Shown piece after piece: positions 20,357 to 25,843 of a stretch of DNA of 25,843 bases. This DNA is from Thermoplasmata archaeon. GTDB lineage: Archaea; Thermoplasmatota; Thermoplasmata; Lutacidiplasmatales; UBA184. Both the position numbers and the translations under genes were made by a program. The stretch is taken from assembly GCA_030040755.1 (NCBI GenBank), contig JASHTC010000216.1, forward strand, positions 1 to 25,843, in the 5' to 3' direction. The number at the start of each line of letters is the position of its first letter. The stretch's first letter is position 1. The notes beneath the pieces are model-generated. The model ran no database searches. It was not told the DNA's origin and was given only the letters and a program-made list of their open reading frames with translations.

Positions 20357-22795
20357 TCAGCTCGACGTGAACGAGCCGGCGCGGCCGCGGATGCGCTCGG
20401 CGACCTCGAGGCGTTCCAGTCCTTTCGCCAGGCCCCGGGTTCCCTCGGGGAAGGGGTGGGTGCGGTAGAACGCCCGCACCTCCTCGGACCGGCCCAGCCC
20501 GAGGTAGATCGTCGTGCGTTCCAGGAGGGTCGACAGCGACGTGGACCCGCTGAACCGTTCGGCCAGCTGGTCGAGATGCCGCGTGAGCCACGGCCAGACC
20601 CGGTCCCGCCCCGCGGGGTTGAGGACGGCCTGGGTGACGACGTGGACGGCATGCCCGGTCACGATCCCCCCGGAGAGGGTCAGGTCGAGGGTGGCTTCGA
20701 GCAGGTCCGGCTCCGGGGTCCAGGCGAGCGCCCGGTTGAGGAGGAACGTCTCGGCCTCGGTGGTCGCCCGCTCCTGGGCGCGCTTGAGCTCGTTCCACCC
20801 CGCCCGGCCCTCCGACCGCGCCCGGGCGACCGCCACCGCGGCCCGGAGGTCGGGGTCGAGGCGCGACCACTCCGGGAACATCTCGGAGAGGTCGCGGGCG
20901 AACGCCTCGTCGGCGCGGACGCGGTACCCCGCGACCCGCTCGCGCAGGATGCCGGTCGCCGGCCGCTCGTCCGGACGATGGTGGAGGCCCACCGACTCCG
21001 TCCGCTCCGCCAGGTAGCGGCGGGTCGCGTCGTGGACCGCCCCTGTCGTGGGCAGGATCCGCCCGAGGGTCGCCAGGGTGCCCGCCAGCGAGGTGATGAC
21101 CAGGAGGTCGTCGCACCCGCCCACCTGGCGGATGAACCGGGCGAACGTCGGCCAGTCGGAGTCGCCCGCGAAGAGGAACGAGCCGAGGTCGTCCGCGACT
21201 TTCCAGCGGTCCGTGTATCCGAGGGAGGGGAGCGCCCGGAAGAGCCGTTCGAGGAGCTCGGGGTCGTACTGGACGCGGTAGAATCCGACCGCGCCGGGGT
21301 TGAGGTGGACGAGCCCCTCCGCGGGCACCGTCAATTCGGTCGTCCGGTCCGAGAAGACGAGCCGGCGCCGCTCCGTCCCGAGGTCCAGGATGAGCGGGAT
21401 CGGCCAGGGAGGCTCCTCGCCCCGCACCGGGAGCAGCGAAAAGCGTCGCTGCGCGAGGCGTAGAGTGGTGCCCTCCCGTCGGGCGCGGATGACCGGGTGA
21501 CCGGGCCGGTCGATCCAGGGGGTCGCCATCGCGGCGATCGGTTCGTTCCCCGCGCGCCCGAGCGACTCCCAGAGGTCCTCGGTGCGGGCATTCCCGTACC
21601 GGAACCGCTCGAGGTAGTCGATGACCCCGGCCCGGAAGCGGTCCGCGCCCAGGTAGGATTCGAGCATCGCGAGGACGGAGCACCCCTTGCCGTAGCTGAT
21701 CTCGTCGAAGATCTGGCTGATCTCCTCCGGCCGCTCCACGTGGGCCCGCACGGGATGGGTGCAGGCGAGCGAGTCCGCGTCGATCGCCGCGGCGGTGCCG
21801 GCGACCCGCAGGTAGTAGTCCGTGATGGCGTCCATCCCCGGCTCGAGACGCTGGGTGAGTCGGGTCTCCATCAGGGAGGCGAAGCTCTCGTTGAGCCAGA
21901 CATCGTCCCACGTGGCCATCGTGACGAGGTTGCCGAACCACTGGTGCGCGATCTCGTGGCCCATCGTCTCGAAGACGTCCTGGCGGGTGGAGGAGTCCGC
22001 GGACGCGTCGACCAAGAGACGCATGTCCCGGAAGCAGATCGCGCCCCAGTTCTCCATCGCCCCGAACGCCTGGTCGGCGACCGCCACGAGGTCGAGCTTC
22101 GGGAGCGGGTAGGGGATGCGGAAGTACTCCTCGTAGGCCTCCAGGATGCGTCGCCCGGCGTGGACGGCGAACTCCCCCGCGGCGGCCCGACCCGGGGGGC
22201 CGAGCACCCGGACCGCGACGCGTCCTCCGAGGTCCTCGGCCCGGTCGAAGCGTCCGATCCCGAGGTAGAACAGGTAGGTGGACATGGGGGGCGTCGGCCG
22301 GAACGCCCACACCCGGTCCCCGTCCACGTCGCGCACGACCTCGGGGGAGGTGTTCGAGATGACCTCCAGGTCGGCGCGGGTGCGGACGGTGAGCCGGAGC
22401 CGCGCCCTGCGGTACGGTTCGTCCTGGCACGGGAAGATGCGTCGGGCGCCCACCGGCTCGCACTGGCTGGTGAGCACGAAGCCGTCCGCGTGCCGGCATC
22501 GGTACAGCCCGATCAGGTTCCCTTCCTTCACGGCCCCCGAGAAGTCGACCGACACCGGGGCGTGACCCTCCGGTTCGCCCAGCACGAGGCGGCCCGCGGA
22601 ACGACGGTACTCGAACGGGAGCGGGGTCGTCCCCTGTCGGACGCCCTCGACCTCGAGTCCCTCGGCGTTGAGCTCGAGCGCCTGCGGCGGCGCCGGGGCG
22701 TCGAACTCGACGCGGCCGCGCCAGCGTCCGCCGTCGAAGTCGACCTCCAGGCTCAGCCGGTACTCCGCAATCTGGGGGCGTGGAGAAAAGCTCAA
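20357..22795 (-). CDS. M1-family zinc aminopeptidase (tricorn interacting factor F2/F3-like)
   Basis: An 812-residue cytoplasmic aminopeptidase with no signal peptide. The substrate-binding GAMEN motif is at about residues 245-249. The zinc motif HEIAH (His280, Glu281, His284) is followed by Glu303 in WLNESFA, and a Tyr in SYGKGCSVL stands where the transition-state tyrosine is expected. The C-terminal third is the helical repeat domain (ERAP1_C-like). Length and architecture match factors F2/F3, which in Thermoplasma trim peptides released by the tricorn protease; the tricorn core is not in this window. The start is TTG at 22793-22795. No ATG or GTG in frame fits better, and homology starts soon after, but this end is the least certain. 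Its promoter region faces that of the 5S rRNA gene. Confidence 0.92.
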   Translation of the reverse strand: MSFSPRPQIAEYRLSLEVDFDGGRWRGRVEFDAPAPPQALELNAEGLEVEGVRQGTTPLPFEYRRSAGRLVLGEPEGHAPVSVDFSGAVKEGNLIGLYRCRHADGFVLTSQCEPVGARRIFPCQDEPYRRARLRLTVRTRADLEVISNTSPEVVRDVDGDRVWAFRPTPPMSTYLFYLGIGRFDRAEDLGGRVAVRVLGPPGRAAAGEFAVHAGRRILEAYEEYFRIPYPLPKLDLVAVADQAFGAMENWGAICFRDMRLLVDASADSSTRQDVFETMGHEIAHQWFGNLVTMATWDDVWLNESFASLMETRLTQRLEPGMDAITDYYLRVAGTAAAIDADSLACTHPVRAHVERPEEISQIFDEISYGKGCSVLAMLESYLGADRFRAGVIDYLERFRYGNARTEDLWESLGRAGNEPIAAMATPWIDRPGHPVIRARREGTTLRLAQRRFSLLPVRGEEPPWPIPLILDLGTERRRLVFSDRTTELTVPAEGLVHLNPGAVGFYRVQYDPELLERLFRALPSLGYTDRWKVADDLGSFLFAGDSDWPTFARFIRQVGGCDDLLVITSLAGTLATLGRILPTTGAVHDATRRYLAERTESVGLHHRPDERPATGILRERVAGYRVRADEAFARDLSEMFPEWSRLDPDLRAAVAVARARSEGRAGWNELKRAQERATTEAETFLLNRALAWTPEPDLLEATLDLTLSGGIVTGHAVHVVTQAVLNPAGRDRVWPWLTRHLDQLAERFSGSTSLSTLLERTTIYLGLGRSEEVRAFYRTHPFPEGTRGLAKGLERLEVAERIRGRAGSFTSS

Positions 22796-22891
22796 CCGAT
22801 CGCCTGCACTCGGTCGGGCCAGTCGGGTCCCTATCTTGAAGGTATACCGGCGCTCCCGCTCCGCGGGCCCCGCGAAGCCGGAAGTCCAACG

Positions 22892-22898
22892 TTAAATA
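22892..22898 (+). promoter_or_regulatory. TATA box of the 5S rRNA gene
   Basis: TTAAATA (within GTTAAATACC) is centred about 25 bases before the first base of the 5S helix I. It is one of the clearest archaeal promoter boxes in the window. Confidence 0.65.
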
Positions 22899-22919
22899 CC
22901 GACTCTCTGTCGGCACGCT

Positions 22920-23042
22920 GGCTGACGGCCAAAGCGGTGGGGAAACACCCGGTCCCATTCCGAACCCGGCAGTTAAGCCCACTGGCGTTCCGCACGGTAC
23001 TGAAGTGCGCGAGCCTACGGGAAACGCGGAAAGCTGTCAGCC
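22920..23042 (+). rRNA. 5S ribosomal RNA
   Basis: The closing helix I is GGCTGAC (22920-22926) paired with GTCAGCC (23036-23042), giving about 123 bases. The conserved loop region is present: GGGGAAACACCCGGTCCCAT, then TCCGAACCCGGCAGTTAAGCCC. The rest folds as the usual helices IV and V (GGTACTGAAGTGCGCGAGCC, then GGGAAACGCGG). No 16S or 23S sequence lies nearby. Unlinked rRNA genes are known in Thermoplasmata. Confidence 0.96.
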
Positions 23043-23071
23043 TCCCGGGACCGGGCAATCCCCCGAGCCGA

Positions 23072-23080
23072 TAGGTTAAT
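23072..23080 (+). promoter_or_regulatory. TATA-like box for endonuclease IV
   Basis: TAGGTTAAT lies between the 5S gene and nfo. Its TTAAT is centred about 27 bases before the GTG at 23105 but only 15 before the GTG at 23093, so it favours the later start. Confidence 0.4.
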
Positions 23081-23104
23081 CGCGGCGCGCGGGTGGCGCG
23101 GTCT

Positions 23105-24082
23105 GTGCGGCTCGGGGCGCACATCGGCACCGCCGACGGCCTGGTCGAGGCGGTCCGTCAGGGTCGCGCGATCGGGTGCGCGTCGATCCAGATCTTCTCG
23201 AAGAGCCCCCAGATGTGGGCGGGGCCCCCGATCCAGCCCGACGCGGCGACGGCGTTTCGGGAGGCGGTGCGGGTCGAGCCCCGTCTCGCCACCGCCGTGC
23301 ATCACGGCTACCTGATCAATCTCGGCTCCCCGAAGGCGTTCATGCTCCGCCGCTCGCGCACCGCCTTCCGCGACGAGATCGGGCGGGCCGAGCTCCTCGG
23401 CGTCGAGGGCCTGATCTTCCACCCGGGTGCCCACCTCGGGTCGGGTGCCGCGACCGGGCTGCGCGTCATCGCGGAGAGCCTCCGCGGCGCCCTCGAGGCG
23501 TATCCCGAGGGGCAGGTTCGGCTCCTGCTCGAGAACGCGGCGGGCCAGGGGACCGCCCTCTGCTCGACCCTCGAGGAGCTCCAGACGGTCCTGGGCGAGG
23601 TCGACCGTCCCGACCGGCTCGGCGTCACGCTCGACACCTGTCACCTGTTCGCCGCGGGGGTCGACCTCCGCACGGAGGGGGGGTACGGTACCCTCTGCGA
23701 CCGGATCGACGGCACGATCGGGCGCTCCTCCGTGCGTGCCTTCCACCTGAACGACGCGAAGGCGGAGCTCGGCTCCCACCTCGACCGCCACGAGAACATC
23801 GGCAAGGGCCAGATCGGGCTGGCCGGGTTCTATTCCCTCGTCCGGGACCCCCGTTGGACGACGACCCCCGGCTTTCTCGAGACACCGCTCGACGACCGGG
23901 GGTACGCCCGGTACGCCGAGGACCTGGTGGCGCTGCGTTCGCTCCTCACCGGCGAGCGGCCGGCGCCTTCGCTCCCGCCCGCGGCCCCGGCGCCCACGAC
24001 GCCCTCCTCCCGCCCGTCGCGCAAGCGACGCGCCGCCCCCCGAGGCGCTCCCCCGTCGCCCGCGGTCCGAACGCTCAAATAG
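23105..24082 (+). CDS. nfo: Endonuclease IV (AP endonuclease)
   Basis: A 325-residue TIM-barrel enzyme that cuts DNA 5' of abasic sites in base-excision repair. Family motifs in order are RLGAHIGTADGL at the N-terminus, ASIQIFSKSPQMW, AVHHGYLINLGSP (metal His), IFHPGAHLGSG (metal His), LLLENAAGQG (metal Glu), GVTLDTCHLFAAG, and HLNDAKAELGSHLDRHENIGKGQIG. The trinuclear zinc site therefore looks complete. The catalytic domain ends near residue 285. A tail of about 40 residues rich in Pro, Ser, Arg and Lys follows, with no family counterpart; it may aid DNA binding. The start at GTG 23105 fits the family N-terminus and TATA spacing; GTG 23093 would add four residues. Confidence 0.93.
   Translation: MRLGAHIGTADGLVEAVRQGRAIGCASIQIFSKSPQMWAGPPIQPDAATAFREAVRVEPRLATAVHHGYLINLGSPKAFMLRRSRTAFRDEIGRAELLGVEGLIFHPGAHLGSGAATGLRVIAESLRGALEAYPEGQVRLLLENAAGQGTALCSTLEELQTVLGEVDRPDRLGVTLDTCHLFAAGVDLRTEGGYGTLCDRIDGTIGRSSVRAFHLNDAKAELGSHLDRHENIGKGQIGLAGFYSLVRDPRWTTTPGFLETPLDDRGYARYAEDLVALRSLLTGERPAPSLPPAAPAPTTPSSRPSRKRRAAPRGAPPSPAVRTLK
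24075..24082 (+). promoter_or_regulatory. TATA-like box for the transketolase genes, overlapping the nfo stop
   Basis: TCAAATAG includes the nfo TAG stop and is centred about 29 bases before the ATG at 24108, giving a leaderless or nearly leaderless transketolase mRNA. Confidence 0.45.
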
Positions 24083-24107
24083 ACTGGCCCTGCTCGGCGC
24101 GCGGCGC

Positions 24108-24959
24108 ATGGCGGACGAGGTGTCGGCCGAGACGTTCCGGTCGCTCGAGGCGAGGGCGCTCGAGATGCGGCGCGACATCCTGCGGATGACCCACGCCGCG
24201 GGGAGCGGCCATCCGGGCGGGAGCCTCTCGGTCTGCGACCTGGTGAACGCCCTCGTCTCCCAGGAGCTCCGGATCGACCCGGCGCGCCCCGACTGGCCGG
24301 AGCGGGACCGGCTGGTGCTGTCGAAGGCTCACGCGGCGCCGGCGCTCTATTCGGCCCTCGCCCTCCGGGGATTCTTTCCCCGGGACGAGCTCCTGACGCT
24401 GCGCCAGCTCGGGAGCCGGCTCCAGGGCTTCGCCGACCGGAACAAGCTTCCGTACGTCGAGGCGACCAGCGGTTGCCCCGGCCAAGGGATCGGCATGGCG
24501 GTCGGGATGGCGCTCGCCGCGCGCCTCGGACCCCACCCTTTCCGGACCTACGCGATCCTCGGGGACGGCGAGTGCCAGGCGGGCCCGACGTGGGAGGCCC
24601 TGATGGCCGGCGGGCACTACCGGCTCGCCCACCTGGTAGTGATCCTAGACCGGAACCTCTACGAGACCGACGGTCCGACCGAGTCGATCCTGGGGGTCGA
24701 GCCGATCGCCGACAAGTTCCGGGCGTTCCGCTACCACGCGCTCGAGATCGACGGACACGACTACCGCCAGATCCTCGCCGCGTTCGCCGAGGCCCGTCGG
24801 ACCGCCGACCGCCCCACCGCCATCATCGCGCGCACGGTCAAGGGCAAGGGGGTCTCGTTCATGGAAGGGAGCCCCGCCTACCACGCCCAGCCGCCGACCA
24901 CCGCCGAGCTCGAGCGCGCGCTCGCGGAGCTCGGCGCTCCGCCGGGAGTCGCCCGATGA
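24108..24959 (+). CDS. Transketolase, N-terminal (thiamine-diphosphate-binding) subunit
   Basis: A 283-residue protein equal to the first domain of full-length transketolase, which moves two-carbon units between sugar phosphates. AAGSGHPGGSLSVCDLVNAL gives the conserved HPGG active-site His. KAHAAPALYSALALRGFF and SGCPGQGIGMAVGMALAARL follow. GDGECQAGPTWEAL through DRN is the thiamine-diphosphate/Mg motif. Archaea commonly encode the enzyme as two subunits. The second subunit gene overlaps this one by the four bases ATGA, so the two are translationally coupled and should form a heteromer. An acetoin or pyruvate-type dehydrogenase E1 is excluded by the HPGG pattern. Confidence 0.93.
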   Translation: MADEVSAETFRSLEARALEMRRDILRMTHAAGSGHPGGSLSVCDLVNALVSQELRIDPARPDWPERDRLVLSKAHAAPALYSALALRGFFPRDELLTLRQLGSRLQGFADRNKLPYVEATSGCPGQGIGMAVGMALAARLGPHPFRTYAILGDGECQAGPTWEALMAGGHYRLAHLVVILDRNLYETDGPTESILGVEPIADKFRAFRYHALEIDGHDYRQILAAFAEARRTADRPTAIIARTVKGKGVSFMEGSPAYHAQPPTTAELERALAELGAPPGVAR

Positions 24960-25843
24960 GGCCGGGGGGCAGCGCAGAGAGCCTGCGGGACGCCTACGGG
25001 AGGACGCTCCTCGAGCTTGGGGAGAAGGACCCGACCCTCGTCGTCCTGGACGCCGACCGCTCCGGCTCGACCCGGACGATGCCGTTCGGCCAGAAGTACC
25101 CGGACCGGTTCTTCAACGTCGGGGAGATGGCCCCCACGATGATGTCCATCGCCGCCGGGCTCGCGCTCTCCGGACGGGTCGCCTACGCGAGCACCTTCGC
25201 GGTCTGGGCGGCCGGCCAGGCCTACCACCACGTGCGGCAATCGATCTGCTACAACCGCGCCAACGTCAAGATCGTCGCGACCCACGGCGGTCTCCTTACC
25301 GGCGGGGACGGGGGCCCCCACCAGATGGTGGAGGACATCGGGCTGATGCGGGGCCTCCCGGGGATGACCGTCATCGTGCCGGCGGACGCCCCGACGACCC
25401 GGGCCGCCACCCTCGCGGTCCACGGGCACCCCGGGCCCGCCTACGTGCGACTGAGCCGCGAGAGCCTGCCGGTCGTGACCGACGGGTCGTTCCAGCTCGG
25501 GAAGGCCGCCGAGCTCCGAGCCGGCAGCGACCTCACGGTCGTGGCGGTCGGCGCCCTGGTCGCCCGCGCGCTCGCGGTCGCCGAGGAGCTGGCCCGGGTC
25601 GGGGTCTCGACCCGGGTGCTCGACTTCGCGTCCGTCAAGCCGTTCGACGAACCGGCCCTCCTGCGGGCCGCCCGCGACACCGGCGCGATCCTGGTGCTCG
25701 AGGAGCATTCGGTCCTCACCGGGGTCGGCGCGCTCGTCGCGTCCACCACGTCGGAAAACTATCCGGTGCCCGTGCGTCGCGTCGGCGTCCCGGACGTCTT
25801 CGGCGAGTCCGGTGAGCCGTGGGCCCTGCTCGACCGCTACGGG
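24956..25843 (+). CDS. Transketolase, C-terminal subunit (partial, runs off the window)
   Basis: The visible 296 residues start at the ATG at 24956 and stay open to the last base. They contain the pyrimidine-binding domain (LDADRSGSTRT, FFNVGEMAPTMMSIAAGLAL with the catalytic Glu that activates thiamine diphosphate, and THGGLLTGGDGGPHQMVEDI). The start of the C-terminal transketolase domain follows (GSDLTVVAVGALVARAL, DFASVKPFD, LVLEEHSVLTGVGALVAS). Family members have about 310-320 residues, so only a short C-terminal piece is missing. It overlaps the N-terminal subunit gene by 4 bases. Confidence 0.93.
   Translation, partial: MRPGGSAESLRDAYGRTLLELGEKDPTLVVLDADRSGSTRTMPFGQKYPDRFFNVGEMAPTMMSIAAGLALSGRVAYASTFAVWAAGQAYHHVRQSICYNRANVKIVATHGGLLTGGDGGPHQMVEDIGLMRGLPGMTVIVPADAPTTRAATLAVHGHPGPAYVRLSRESLPVVTDGSFQLGKAAELRAGSDLTVVAVGALVARALAVAEELARVGVSTRVLDFASVKPFDEPALLRAARDTGAILVLEEHSVLTGVGALVASTTSENYPVPVRRVGVPDVFGESGEPWALLDRYG

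Noticed and set aside
19701..22982. A 1093-codon open frame on the minus strand overlapping the peptidase gene
   Set aside because: It is out of frame with the M1 aminopeptidase, has low-complexity Arg/Pro/Gly composition and matches no family. It is a by-product of GC-rich codon usage.
1..25843. CRISPR arrays, insertion sequences, integrase or prophage signatures
   Set aside because: No regularly spaced repeats, transposase motifs or flanking terminal repeats were seen. Composition is even across the window.

Overview
The window reads as a gene-dense piece of a GC-rich archaeal chromosome. Archaeal hallmarks are ribosomal protein S3Ae, two tRNA genes with short introns after anticodon position 37, an archaeal-type UMP kinase, ArlI/FlaI-like secretion ATPases with a class III (pilin-like) signal peptide, a tricorn-factor-like M1 aminopeptidase and a split transketolase. 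A TATA-like box lies about 25-35 bases before many start codons, so much of the transcription looks leaderless. A lone 5S rRNA gene away from 16S/23S, a bacterial-type zinc-LID adenylate kinase and the F2/F3-like peptidase point to Thermoplasmatota. That assignment is inference; no 16S or full marker set is present.

Layout. 81-936 (minus): S3Ae followed by an intron-containing tRNA-Met. 1069-4878 (plus): an AAA+ ATPase with PrkA-like features, a coiled-coil/VWA partner and a small helical protein. 4823-12288 (minus): a compact pilus or secretion operon, in order of transcription a large pilin-like protein, a first FlaI/TadA-type ATPase, two single-domain TadB/TadC-like membrane proteins and a second ATPase. 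The gaps between these five genes are 1-4 bases. A beta-class DNA methyltransferase follows 32 bases later, beyond a hairpin. 12430-14234: tandem-ACT protein, tRNA-Gly(CCC), a DUF6159-like membrane protein and an intron-containing tRNA-Tyr(GTA).

14298-25843 is mostly housekeeping: histidine phosphatase, adenylate kinase, UMP kinase, ribose-5-phosphate isomerase A, a crotonase followed by a ferritin-like diiron oxygenase subunit, a mevalonate-pathway decarboxylase, a hotdog thioesterase, M1 aminopeptidase, 5S rRNA, endonuclease IV, and the N- and C-terminal transketolase subunits (the last cut by the window end). UMP kinase and adenylate kinase act in nucleotide synthesis. RpiA and transketolase supply pentose phosphates, and the decarboxylase feeds archaeal lipid synthesis. 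The crotonase/diiron pair hints at aerobic acyl-CoA or aromatic-CoA oxidation.

The least ordinary parts are the pilus operon with two ATPases and a split FlaJ-type platform, the PrkA-like AAA+/VWA module, and palindromes around the promoters of the pilus operon and of the divergent pyrH/rpiA pair. I saw no CRISPR array, insertion sequence or prophage. No stretch longer than 300 bases is without a gene.
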